A stretch of DNA of 64,000 nucleotides. Origin: Nageia nagi. Taxonomy: Eukaryota; Pinophyta. This document shows, piece after piece, positions 21,421-31,289 of the stretch. The stretch lies in the NCBI GenBank assembly GCA_050084985.1, contig JBITNC010000001.1, forward strand, positions 105,586,001 through 105,650,000, written 5' to 3'. Position numbers and translations under genes: made by a program. Below the pieces are notes generated by a model. The model had not been told where the DNA came from. It saw nothing but the letters and a program-made list of their open reading frames with translations, and made no database searches. The number at the start of each line of letters is the position of its first letter. Within the stretch, counting starts at the first letter, position 1.

Positions 21421-21660
21421 TTTCTTTGGAATTAGAACAATAGGAGAACCACATGGTTATGTACTTGTTCTAATGACTCCTTTATCTAGCAATTACTTAA
21501 TTTTTTTTCTTAATTTCTTCATTTTCTATAAAATAATGTCTATTTAAACTAATATTAAGAAGTGCAACATAAGGATGTAATTGAATCTCATGTTGTATAT
21601 CTCTTTTAGGTGGAAGTTCTTTAGGAATTTGAAATAAATCTTCAAACTTACAAATTACCT
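21420..21660 (-). pseudogene. Reverse transcriptase N-terminal stub of element C
   Basis: Frame-shifted blocks give IPKELPPKRDIQHEIQLHPY and SPIVLIPKKNGN, the start of a gypsy RT. The text then switches within a few codons to the integrase zinc domain; no YxDD motif, RNase H or connection domain is present anywhere in the element. Confidence 0.75.
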
Positions 21661-21679
21661 CTTTAACTTCATCTTTGTA

Positions 21680-21946
21680 TTAAGGTTCACATTCATCAAG
21701 AGCCTTAATCATTTCCACTTCATTTTGAGAACTCACCATTGCAAGTGCAAACATTTTTTCTATATTAACAAGTCTCTTTGCTTTTTCTATAGTAATCAAA
21801 GAAATATTATTTTCCTTATTTTGATGAGAACTAAGAATATATTCAATTCCATCCTTTATGAGTCTATATTTATTCTCTTTTCTATAAAATAAAGCATCTC
21901 TATCCTGTAGATATGGACTTCTAAGCACAATCCCACAAATATCCAA
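21680..21946 (-). pseudogene. Protease-RT linker remnant of element C
   Basis: An open frame of 88 codons on the minus strand: MDICGIVLRSPYLQDRDALF, then YRKENKYRLIKDGIEYI and ENNISLITIEKAKRLVN. This is the stretch between protease and RT of gypsy elements that carry LGSPYLYDR-type motifs. It is the least damaged part of element C. Confidence 0.75.
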
Positions 21947-22317
21947 AGGAATAACATCAAGTAAAATCTCATCAATGTAATCCCTATTAATTCCAAATCT
22001 TAATTTTCAATATCTAGTTACCTCTAACTTAGACTTTTTATGCACCCATCCTAATGTGGATGTGGTTGAGTATTGAGTGCAAGTGATTTTACATATTCCT
22101 CAGTAATCAAGTTAGCTTATGAACCAAGATAAAATAATGTATCAATCTTTGTTTCCTTATTTTGTACTTTGATTTGAAAAAGTTCAATTTCTTTTCCTCA
22201 TCTTCATTAGGTGTATTATGCAAGACCATACATGCCATTTTCTCATCTACATCATCTTCTACTTCTTTTTCAATATTATTTTTATCACATAAAATTAATT
22301 TATGCATTTAATTTAAT
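21947..22317 (-). pseudogene. Post-zinc-knuckle and protease remnant of element C
   Basis: Starts at the right with C-I-K-L-N-A, the continuation of the zinc knuckle (family CWKLHPE), then an acidic stretch (about 22300-22200) and a decayed protease region. A block reading TL-R-N-M and later HPH-x-RMGA-x-KV shows the protease end. The retropepsin DTG motif is not readable. Confidence 0.5.
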
Positions 22318-22322
22318 ACATT
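22318..22322 (+). repeat. Target-site duplication ACATT (left)
   Basis: Matches ACATT at 23128-23132 on the other side of the inserted copia-type solo LTR. Confidence 0.65.
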
Positions 22323-23127
22323 AGGAAATATGTGCCCACACTTATATATCTAGTTCAAAAATATTAATGTTATTTTGGATATGATCAATATATATCATCA
22401 AATTACTATATTCTTATTTATGTAGGTACATGTCGACCTAAGGAGTAGGTCATATTATTATCTATATAAATAAGGATCTAATAGTAAGTCCACATCAAGG
22501 AGATACATGATCCCATATCTAGTTTTGATGATGGTAGTATTTTAGGTGTCTCTTGACACTGCCATTCAAGGTTATGGTTTGTGTACTTCCTTATGCAAGT
22601 ATTCTGGCAATTCTAAGCTTATCTGAGTATCAAACTAAAACCATTGAGAGTTCATGTGGAGTCATAGAGTTAGTTAGGAATGGAATACAATCTAAAAAAG
22701 ACCATTGATGCTCCCCTATAGATGAAACTAGACCACTCATGCTCTTTTGAGTATGAAAAAGACCACTTATGGCCCTCTTTTTGGATCATCTTTCTCTATG
22801 ACTTCGAGTGTAGACTCTGTTAGTTGTTGAGGCTTCATCACTATCTTTTATTTATCCATATTAGGTATTTTTTGTGAGGTAAGTACATAAATTCAATCTT
22901 GTTTGGCAATGTCATTTCGATTCTAATTATTCATTATCTCCTATATCAAATTCTCTTATCATAAATTGCTATCTATTAGCTCAGAATTTACAAATAGATA
23001 TATGTATCTTTCAAGACTATAGATATTCATTTATTTGCATTCTTGAATACAATTTTATTTATAAGTAATTATTTGCTTATTTTTTTTGGTCTTTACATTT
23101 AAGGCATAATTCAGGATGTAATTTCTA
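22323..23127 (+). mobile_element. Ty1/copia-type solo LTR inserted in element C gag
   Basis: About 805 bp of non-coding DNA separates the two halves of the zinc-knuckle block: C-A-H-C-K-R-E-G-H-L-E-A-K-C on the right and C-I-K-L-N-A on the left. The insert is bounded by ACATT direct repeats. Its + strand ends resemble copia LTR ends (TTAGGAAATATGTGCC ... TTTCTAACA, compare TGTTAGG ... CTAACA), and it carries a TATA-like tatataaataagg near 22464. No internal coding region is present, as expected of a solo LTR left by LTR-LTR recombination. The exact edge bases are ambiguous by 2-4 nt because the duplication overlaps the LTR ends. Confidence 0.75.
22462..22474 (+). promoter_or_regulatory. TATA-like box in the copia-type LTR
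   Basis: ctatataaataagg on the + strand, consistent with the + orientation inferred from the LTR ends. Confidence 0.5.
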
Positions 23128-23132
23128 ACATT
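23128..23132 (+). repeat. Target-site duplication ACATT (right)
   Basis: Direct repeat of 22318-22322. Confidence 0.65.
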
Positions 23133-24087
23133 TAGCCTCTAAATGACCTTCTCTCTTACAATGAGCACATACATCTTTAGAATTCTCTTTGTGTAGTAGA
23201 TGCGATTTTATCTATTCCTTTTTTTTTGAATTATTAGAATTAGAAGCATTTTTTAGTTGGATCAAACATCAACAAACTAAGTTTTAAATAGTTGTTCACA
23301 ACAAAGTATGTTTCAAATAGTTTTTCAAACCACCAATATACTTTAGAAGAGTATCTTGGGAATTAAGAGAAATACCTAGCATAATAACCTTTTTTCAAAA
23401 CTTAATTGTGTATTCTTGCACACTTTTCCCTTTGCCTTAATAAAAGCTTTGCCATTCCATTACCACTTTTTGAAGGTATCCCAATTGATAAAATTGATCT
23501 CTAAGCAATTGTATAAAATGAGTCCAAGAAGCAATGCAAACATTAAGTGATTCATTCTTACTTTTCATACAATTTTGCATACAACTTTCCCACCAAATAA
23601 GTGCACTTCCACTCATATTAATGGTAGCTAATTGGATTTTATCCTCATCAATAACAATCTTTTGTATTCTACAATACACTTCAATTTGCTTAATCCGATG
23701 ATCTAATTTTTCACCATTCACTTCTCCATCAAAATTAGGCAAATCAAACTTTACTTTAATTTTCAAAGGAGAACTTTGAAAATAGCTATTTACATTTACA
23801 TTACCCAATTTTTTACCTTCACTAGATTCACCTTCAATTTTCTTATTTTGTAATTCTTGAAAGTATTGAAATTAGAGTGACATCTTTTGAAACATTGAAG
23901 TGAGATCAACAAGTTGCTTTTCCACATTGGATCCTCCTTCATTGGCCATGGCCATCTCCCTTTGTTTTCTTAGCCAAATCCTAGAACCAATCAATGGATC
24001 TCGTTCTTCAATTTCCTCTCCTTCTTTCTTACTTTGCAACCTAGTATTCATACAAAACAATTTCCAAACATCCAATAACAAACTCAC
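23132..24087 (-). pseudogene. gag remnant of element C with intact zinc-knuckle motif
   Basis: On the minus strand gag begins near 24087. Blocks are MANEGGSNVEKQLVDLTSMF (about 23960-23890), then an open 123-codon stretch (23808-23437) with FDLPNFDGEVNGEKLDHRIK, SGSALIWWESC and SWTHFIQLLRDQFY, then VQEYTIKF and KYIGGLK. This is the retrotransposon gag fold of plant gypsy elements with a typical DLPxFDGE start. The CCHC knuckle (23173-23132) is perfect as written: C-AH-C-KREG-H-LEAK-C. Several stops lie between these blocks. Confidence 0.85.
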
Positions 24088-24112
24088 AAAATATAGGTTA
24101 TACTCAATTTAA

Positions 24113-24130
24113 TCTCTTGCTTTCATACCT
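24113..24130 (-). other. Primer-binding site of element C (initiator Met tRNA type)
   Basis: Minus strand AGGTATGAAAGCAAGAGA lies just inside the 5' LTR end. It matches TGGTATCAGAGC, the plant tRNA-iMet PBS, with a few changes. Confidence 0.6.
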
Positions 24131-24134
24131 ATCA

Positions 24135-24252
24135 TGATCCATAATCCATAAGAATTAAATTTAAACTTTAATTCTCAAACTATGATCATTCCACACTCAA
24201 TTCAATTAAGTGCTTGTAAGAAAATTAAGAGAGCATGTATCTAAAACTATAT
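24135..24252 (-). mobile_element. Truncated 5' LTR of element C
   Basis: About 115 bp match the end of the 3' LTR (19421-19540). Homology stops near 24250, where the 27-bp minisatellite begins. Confidence 0.8.
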
Positions 24253-24835
24253 GATACTAGACGAATTGCATGATTATATGATACTAGGTTACTTGCATAG
24301 TTGTATGGTACTAGGTTAGTTGTATACCTATTTACTACCAAGTTAGTTTCATATATGTATATTGTTGAACCAATTACATGATTGTATGATATTGGGTCAG
24401 TAGCATGACTTTATGATACAAACTTAGTTGCATGACTATATGATAGTAGGTCAATTGTATGATATGAGTTTGATTACATGATTGTATGACATTAGACCAA
24501 TTGCATGACTATATGATACTATGTTATTTACATAACTATATGATACTAGTCCAATTTCATGATTGTATGATATTGATAAGTTAAATGAATGTATGATACT
24601 ATCATGGTTGCATGAATGCATAATACTATAATGGTTGCATGAATGTATAATACATGAGAGGTTGCATATTTGTATATTACTAAGATAGTTATGTATCTGC
24701 ATGCTACCAATCCATTTATATATTTGTATACTATCAATCTAGTTGCATGGGATATAGTACCAAGTAGGTTTCATAATTGTATGCTACTAAGCCAATTACA
24801 TTGTAAATGGTATTAAGTTGGTTGCATATATTTTT
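24246..24835. repeat. 27-bp minisatellite, about 22 degenerate units
   Basis: The consensus is roughly ttgcatgattgtatgata plus ctaggtcag, with most units 25-28 bases. It replaces the rest of the 5' LTR of element C. Because 27 is a multiple of three, long open frames on the minus strand (24451-24702 and 24546-24737) arise as nine-residue repeats; these are not genes. No unique spacers of constant length exist, so it is not a CRISPR array. Confidence 0.95.
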
Positions 24836-25097
24836 TACTAGATGATTTTTAGAGTTACAACATGTAAAATATCTTTTCAATATGTGAAATATCTCTTCCA
24901 TATGCAAAATATTTAATTCACTATCAAATACCTACTTATTTTTCAGCTTGAATGATACATCTTGCATGTCAACATTCTATAAAATAGCTATGCTTCCTTC
25001 ATTTTCATGCATTTCTTTTTAGTTCCTATTTTGCTATGCCAATGATTTTCTCAATAATTATAGCTCCTTTAGTGTAGTTTATCAAATTGAATATAAT
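24836..25097. other. Unassigned sequence between minisatellite and element A
   Basis: Contains a small threefold repeat of atgtgaaatatctcttcc type at about 24860-24920 and otherwise nothing recognised. Confidence 0.4.
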
Positions 25098-25102
25098 ATT
25101 CT
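25098..25102 (+). repeat. Target-site duplication ATTCT of element A (left)
   Basis: Identical to 38759-38763; the pair flanks the inferred LTR ends exactly. Confidence 0.85.
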
Positions 25103-26337
25103 TATATTCTTTTGAAATAATACTCAAATTTTGGGTAATCTTAGTATTCTTTATTATTTCATTCACCTCAGTACTTGAAAGCTATGTATATAAGAGTACC
25201 TTGGAAACCACCATTCTTTTAGAGTCTCCATGTCTTGTATTGATTAAATTTTTTTTGTTTTTTTCACTTTCCCATTCTTTAGAGTGTTGAGAATCATTTT
25301 ATAAATAAAGCCATTTAGAAATTTTGTCCTTCTTCAGTACTCAAGAAATATGTAACAAATTCACTCACATATTCTATCAAAACACTTGTGTTAAGTTTGT
25401 ATTCTTTTACTCTTTAATTATCAGTAGTCCAAAATACCTAAAAATCATGTTATCTTCTCCAAATGCACCCAAGAAGTCATATAACAAAATTGGTCAAAAT
25501 CATAATTATTGCCTTAAGAGTCTCTAGGAATCATTAATAGGAAGGTCCAAGGCTTGTATATATATGTAGAGTTTAACCTTTGAAAGATGCAAATAGAGCT
25601 CAAAGATTTCAAAGCATGACATCATAGTTATCAATCAAAGAAAGCAAGTCTCAAGATGGATAGTTAGAAGATACAAAAAATCTAAATAGGTAATATAGAT
25701 TTAAATTTGTATATTGTACAATCTAGCATAGTTGTAACATTTATGTAAACAACACTGTTGTAACTATTTCATTCAATACTAGTAATAATGTATGATTATG
25801 AGATCCAACCACCCAATAGGGGAGGAAGTTGTATAAATAGCTAAGTTTTATAAATTAGAAAGGTTGAACATTCTAACAAATTTGATTGATTTGTAAGTAC
25901 AATTCATATATGATAATACAAATAGATAATACTTTGCCCTCTTGCAACAAAAGTGGCTATTATTGCTTTTATGAATGTTATGTATGAAATGTTTAATTCA
26001 AATTGTGGCTATGCATTGTGATTGTAAGACCCCAAGTTTGAGGTAGTTTACTATTCTTGATCTTAGATATGGATTGTTGCTTATGCTACAATGCCTAGGT
26101 TGTAATTTTCCATTTTAGTTATTTGTTTATTTATCTATTTCTTGTTACTTTTTTATCTCTTTCCTGTCACTTTTAACCTCAAATATAGATAGGAGCTAGC
26201 CTATAACCTAGAAATTGAACAAAATATTTACATGAGTGCATCCCCACCACATTCTATTCTTTTAAGGAACCTATTATTTTGGAAAGTGAAGAACATGACA
26301 AGACCAAACCCTTGAGGTTACACTATACCGATCAATA
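25103..26337 (+). mobile_element. 5' LTR of element A (1,235 bp)
   Basis: Aligns with 36816-38758 along its length apart from a block of about 700 bp found only in the 3' copy. The terminal dinucleotides are TA and TA where the 3' LTR has TG and CA; both differences are single transitions consistent with deamination. Homology ends in the block gaggttacactata shortly before 26337. Confidence 0.9.
25832..25839 (+). promoter_or_regulatory. TATA box of element A 5' LTR
   Basis: TATAAATA, preceded by ccacccaataggggagg about 20 bp upstream. The same block occurs in the 3' LTR at 38246-38253, so it predates insertion. Confidence 0.7.
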
Positions 26338-26355
26338 GTAGACCAATTCTATTTT

Positions 26356-26371
26356 TGGCATGCTTGATGGC
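26356..26371 (+). other. Primer-binding site candidate of element A
   Basis: TGGCATGCTTGATGGC starts exactly 18 nt after the LTR end. Element B has TGGCATGCCTGATGGG at the same 18-nt distance. TGG is the complement of the tRNA CCA end; which tRNA is meant I cannot say. Confidence 0.6.
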
Positions 26372-26724
26372 ATATAAGCTAAATTGTATATTTAGAGGGT
26401 GTTATTAGGCCTAATAACTTCATCTAGTGGGTTATGAATTTGATCCTTCAAGATTTTAAGGTTTTTGTAACCTTATTGGTGAATTTGCTATCAACTAGTT
26501 ACTTTTTTTGAACCCTAGCACCTCAAGAATGTTGGCTAACTAGAAGTAGTGCTAAAAATTCTTTAAGATAGCCTAGGTTTCAAGAGCTATCACTTCCCTA
26601 TAGGAGGAATAGATGAAAAATATCTTAAGTTGTATCACCTTTGATCCCCTTAAGAGCTACCCCTTTGTTAGTTTCATTTGACTCATTCCCAAAAAATCCT
26701 TGACCTCCTATACATCCTCTAAGT

Positions 26725-27990
26725 ATGGCTCAACTAGTAGACTTCCTTGCTTGGAATAATAATCATTCCTTGGTTGTAGCTACTAATTCATTACCTATAC
26801 CTCAAGCAACTTTTAAAGTTTTGCCTAAGTATGATGTGTCTGAAAAGATGCCATATGAGCATTGTCAATATGTATTATTACTAGCTTTAATATTTGATAT
26901 CACTGATGAAACTATGATGACAAGGTTATTATTACATGCTTTTAAAGGCAAAGTAGCTAAATGGTTCAATACTCTCACCCCTTAATATATAAATTCATGG
27001 GGAGAGTTATGTTGGGCCTTGATTAAAAATATTTTTTTAGATGGTGATGATAACATGTTTTTTACTCTCATAGCATGTATCAAAAGGCATCCATATAAAT
27101 ATATTGATAATTTTAATATCAAATTTAAAAGAATATGGAATTACATACCATCAAGGATAAGACCAAATAATGCTCAAGCTCTAGTATCTTATAAAAAAGA
27201 TTTCCTTTCTGATCTTAATATGCTTTTTGTTATGTTAGGAGATACATTCCTAGATATTTATCAGATAGCTAAAACTACAAAACATACCTTGGTTTCCTTT
27301 GGCAAAATGCATTCCAAAATGATCATGCTTGTATTTTATAGTTTACCTCTTAAGCAAACTCCATAAATAGCTCATCTTGGAGTTCTCACCCTACCACCTC
27401 CTCCCAAACCTACTATTCAAAATTAGCTACTAGCATTAACTACTATTGTATCTACAAGTACTGTTACTAAACCCAAGTCTCAAGAAGAGGAAAAGATAAG
27501 GTAGTTGGAGATAACTATCAAAAATCTATTCAATAAGCTCATTCTACAAGAAAGGTAGAATTATGGGTTTAACTATAGAATATATGATAATCAATATCAA
27601 CTAATAATCCAAGCTAGGGTCAATCAACTAGAATAGTCTAATTCTCTTAAAGCAATTTAAAATGTTGTTATGACCAATTCTACATATGATGTTTCTTTAG
27701 GCATTATGGAATGGTGTCCACCATGTTTAGCTCCTCATTTTCTAGATTCATGTGCAGTATATCAACATCAATATTTAGAACTACATTCTGACCATATGGT
27801 AAAACCTACTTCAGATCCTACTACTAACCTCACAATGGTCAACTTTTGGATTCTAGGATTTGTTGGAGAATAAGCAAATTATGTTCAAACTAGAGCAACT
27901 TCTTTAGAATCCCAAAAATAACTTCAAGCCACTTAGTAGTATCCATCTTTCACTCAACCTCAACCTAAACCTAAGAAAGCTAAGACACCC
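26725..27990 (+). pseudogene. gag of element A
   Basis: Three open stretches (26725-26985, 27019-27366, 27670-27873) lie almost in sequence. Readings include FLAWNNNHSLVVATN, FKVLPKYDVSEKMPYEHC, LLLHAFKGKVAKWFNTLTP, LIACIKRHPYKYIDNFNIKF and WNYIPSRIRPNNAQALVSY, matching element B block for block (51552-50338) and having the usual retrotransposon gag order. Later text (EWCPPCLAPHFLDSCAVYQH) is also conserved in B. No clear CCHC knuckle is visible. Single stops such as TLTP-stop-YINSW are one transition from Gln. Confidence 0.85.
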
Positions 27991-28023
27991 TTAGCTCATC
28001 CTTATAACTAATGACACTAAGTC

Positions 28024-28850
28024 TTGTTTAATTTAGGTACTATTTCATCAAACTTAGGTACTAGTGCCCTAGGTGAAATGATCTTCGCTGTAATAAGAAA
28101 AGAAATCTTGGACAAAGGAAGACCTAGCACATTGAGATATCCTTTTATCACTGATCATCATAAAGAAAAAGCTACTCAACACTTCAAAGCACATCAACAA
28201 AATGAACCAAGTAAGTCTATCCCATATGCTCTGTATAATATTATAAAATAATTGAAGAAACCTACTTCTAGAATGATAATATTTGATGTACTAAAAATAC
28301 TAGCTCAATTAGACCTTCTACAAAAAACTTTAAAATTAAGAAAAAGTAAAAAAAGGACAAGTGAAGAAAATCCTATCTATGCTATGTCTAAAGTTGTCCC
28401 TCTAGCTCTAGTAAGTGTAATTAGACCCCCACCTTTCTATTTATCCCTAAGATTAGAAGGTTAGATAATAAATAATTATATGATTGATATTAGAGCTGCC
28501 ATAACTATCATTCCAAAAGTTGTTGTAGATAAAATGAAATTATACATTACAAGATGCATTGACAGGGGTCATACAGTTGGATTCTTCCTTAGTATATGTT
28601 ATCAATAGTGTTAAAGGTATTTAAATAACCTTGAATGCCTTCCTTTATATTAGGGTGGTCCAAGACATTATTGTAGTTGATCTTCCACCTCTATTTGGAA
28701 TTTATATTTCTAGAGAATTTATTGCTAAATTGGGAGGTATCTAGCTTTAGACTATAGTCATCTTTTGCTTCCCTTCCAAAACAAATAGATAAAGATTTTG
28801 AAGGAGGGCACTAGAACTATCCATATCAAGAGGATCAATTAAGTAAACTG
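28024..28850 (+). pseudogene. gag-protease junction and protease of element A
   Basis: Open stretches at 28024-28251 and 28252-28464 are followed by RPPPFYLSLRLEG-stop-IINNYMIDIRAAITIIP, the retropepsin region. The catalytic triplet expected as D-T-G reads D-I-R here and D-T-R in element B, so Gly is Arg in both copies. The end of the domain reads IIVVDLPPLFGIYISREFIA and KLGGYLALDYSHLLLPFQNK, also shared with B. It would cleave the gag-pol polyprotein if functional. Confidence 0.75.
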
Positions 28851-29030
28851 TATAAATGATCCATAATCAATGAAAATATTTGAAAGTGATACACTAAGGG
28901 AATCACTACTAACAACCAAAGTTCTATCAACCAATGATTTGAATTATCAGATCATAGATACTAGCATGGGTAATTATTGTATATATGAAAAAGTTTAACT
29001 AATTTTAGTTACTGATGATAGAGGACAAGA

Positions 29031-29410
29031 GGTATAGATGATGTATTTGATGGTTCTCAATGTAGACATGGATGTGGAGCTGGGGTCATACTCAAATCTC
29101 CCAAAGGGATAACCAAAATATTCTCCTTCTGATTCACATGGACTTGTACTAACAATGCTATTGAATATGAAGCCCTTTGTTTAGGGTTATCTAAAGCAAT
29201 TAGTTTAGGTATTATATATCTAATTATCTATAGTGATTTTGAATTAGTTATTAAGCAAGTCAAAAATTAGATCAATGCTAAGAACCATTATTTGAAGAAC
29301 TACAAGAACAGAGTGTGGGACTTATTGGAATCATTCTTGGCCATCAATTTTGTATCTGTTCCCAAGAAGCACAACTAGATAGCTAATGCACTTGTTGGAA
29401 AAAAGCACAT
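29031..29410 (+). pseudogene. Additional RNase H domain upstream of RT, element A
   Basis: A reading from about 29043 gives VFDGSQCRHGCGAGVILKSP, then TNNAIEYEALCLGLSKAISL, YSDFELVIKQVK, NRVWDLLESFLAINFVSVP and IANALV. This is the type I/archaeal-type RNase H seen as a second RNase H in Tat-lineage retrotransposons. Acidic residues D (FDGS), E (EYEAL) and D (YSDFE) are present; the fourth is Asn in A (IANAL) but Asp in B (IIDAL). It lies between protease and RT, and the RT has its own RNase H downstream at about 30600-31080. Confidence 0.8.
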
Positions 29411-29789
29411 TATAACCTTGTATATCATAGAAGAGGAACTTTTAGGGTTAAAGTATAATGTAGGCCTTCAATTCCTAATGTTGCAAACTTCGGGTAGGTA
29501 TTTGACTCCAATGAGCATATTATCAATTTCCTTATAAATGAAATGGTGGCTCACGCTTTTGGTACTTAGGAGATGTCTAATTATTTTTAAAATTAGATGT
29601 TATTCAACTAAAAAATAATGTAATACCAAAATGATTGCTCTCTTTTGAAATACTATTTACTTCAGAAGATATCTTAAAGGTAAAATATTTGGTTATCTCG
29701 AAAGAGAATTATGTTGGCCTAGAGGTAAAACCTGGTAAATTCATAAAAGTTGGTTTAGAATATTCTGACGTAGAAAAAGTTGCTATGTA

Positions 29790-30570
29790 TTAGATTTATC
29801 ATGAGTTTTTCTAGGTAATTGCTTGTAATTATGATCATCTCAAGACATATGATAAAAATGTCATCCAACATATAGTTGAGCTTCAGTCAGATGCTAAACC
29901 ATATAGGCAAAAGAAAAGACACATAAATCCAAAGATAGAAGAAGTTATGAAATAGGATTTAATTAAACTTCTTGATTCAAAAATTATTTTTCCAATTAAG
30001 CATTCTTCTTGGGTTGCAAATTTAGTTCCTATAAGGAAGAAAAATGGAAAAATTAGAATCTATGTTAATTTTAGAAATCTGAGCTGAAGCCTATTATTTT
30101 TCAATGATAGATGGCTATTCATGATTTAATCAGATTTGGGTGAAGGATGAATATAAATTTAAGACAACATTCACAACTAAATGGGAGACATTTGCTTTTT
30201 AAAGGATGCTATTTGGTCTTTCTAATGCAGGGGTTACTTTTTAAAGAGACATGGATCATGTATTTGATGAGCTAATAAACAAGATCGTATTGATTTATCT
30301 AGATGATATTACTATATTTTCTATAAGTAGAAGTGATCATCAAAAACATCTAAAATTAGTCTTTGAAAAATGCATGAAATTTAACATTTCTATCAACCCA
30401 AAAAAGTCAATTTTTATGGTCAACCAAGGAAAGCTTCTTGGTCATATTATTTCAAAGGAAAGGCTAGCAATTGATCTAAAAAGAGTGAAAGCTATAGAGG
30501 TGTTAACACTTCCATCCAACAAAAAGGCCTTACAATCATTCCTTGGTTAGATCAATTTTGTTAGAAAATT
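29790..30570 (+). pseudogene. Reverse transcriptase of element A
   Basis: Blocks in order: YDHLKTYDKNVIQHIVEL, PYRQKKRHINPKIEEVM, HSSWVANLVPIRKKNGKIRI, YVNFRNLS, FSMIDGYS, NQIWVKDEYKFKTTFTTKW, LFGLSNAG, VLIYLDDITIFS (catalytic pair DD intact at about 30300) and INPKKSIFMVNQGKLLGHII. Between YVNFRNLS and the FSMIDGYS block about 24 codons are missing that element B still has (including SLKENYPL), a deletion near 30080. The open part is 30251-30550. Confidence 0.85.
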
Positions 30571-30599
30571 TATTAATAATTTTTCAAAAATTGTATCAC

Positions 30600-31100
30600 T
30601 AATCACTACTATCCTTAAAAGGGATGCTAAATTTTCCTATCCATATGAAGCAAAGATAGATTTCAAAGAAATAAAGAAGCTATAACTAAAGCTCTGATGC
30701 TTAACAATCTTGATATGTCAAAAGATTTTATAATGTATGCACATGGAGCAGACAAAAGCATAGCTACAATCCTTGCACAAAAAGATGATAATAATGAGGA
30801 ACACCCAATTACCTTTCATAGCTAAACACTACATCAACATCAACATAGGTACTCTTTTATTGAAAAATAAGTGTTTTTCATCATGAAAGGACTCAAAATG
30901 TTTAAGCATTATGTCTTCCATAATAGAATTCTTGTGTATACTATTTATCCAAATGTAAAGAGTTACATTATATAAGGAAATCTAGGTGAAGGAAAGGCTA
31001 GTTGGATTACCAAGATAATGGAATATGATATAAAAATCAAGCCAACCAAGCTGATTAGAGGTAGGACTCTATGTCAAAATATGGTTGAAGCTTCACACAT
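30600..31100 (+). pseudogene. RT-linked RNase H of element A
   Basis: Readings KDFIMYAHGADKSIATILAQ, HPITFHS, RYSFIEK, MKGLKMFKHYVF, SWITKIMEYDIKIKPTK and LIRGRTLCQNMVEAS give the degenerate gypsy RNase H and its connection domain, as in Ogre/Tat elements. The usual first Asp position appears as H-G-A-D, so the active site is altered or shifted. It is followed directly by integrase, with no second RNase H in between. Confidence 0.75.
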
Positions 31101-31289
31101 GATTGCTTTTGTAGAATATGAATAACAACTCAATCAAGAGAGTACTTGGATTAAGCAAATTGTTATTTATTTTTAAATGGGTAAGTGCCTTGAAGCTCTA
31201 GATAGATTTCAAAAAAGAAAGTTCAGGTTGTACACCCCTAAATTTGTTATGATAGATGATATTTTGTATAGAAACTTTTTTTGATCAAA

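Larger units (their letters stand above)
19421..24252 (-). mobile_element. Element C: internally deleted Ty3/gypsy retrotransposon
   Basis: It reads on the minus strand: 5' LTR stub, PBS, gag, zinc knuckle, protease, RT N-terminus, integrase zinc domain, integrase tail, purine tract, 3' LTR. The two LTRs share the block tgatccataa followed by ccataagaattaaat (19421 and 24135) over about 110 bp, after which the 5' copy is replaced by a minisatellite. The RT core with RNase H and the integrase core are missing, so even before point decay it was non-autonomous. A copia solo LTR interrupts the gag zinc knuckle. It is a different lineage from element A/B and from the element at the left edge. Confidence 0.85.

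Noticed and set aside
24451-24737. Two overlapping minus-strand proteins with Tyr/Ser/His repeats
   Set aside because: They are the 27-bp minisatellite translated; the period is a multiple of three, so frames stay open by chance.
24246-24835. CRISPR-like array
   Set aside because: The units are contiguous degenerate 27-mers without unique spacers, in a plant retrotransposon setting.
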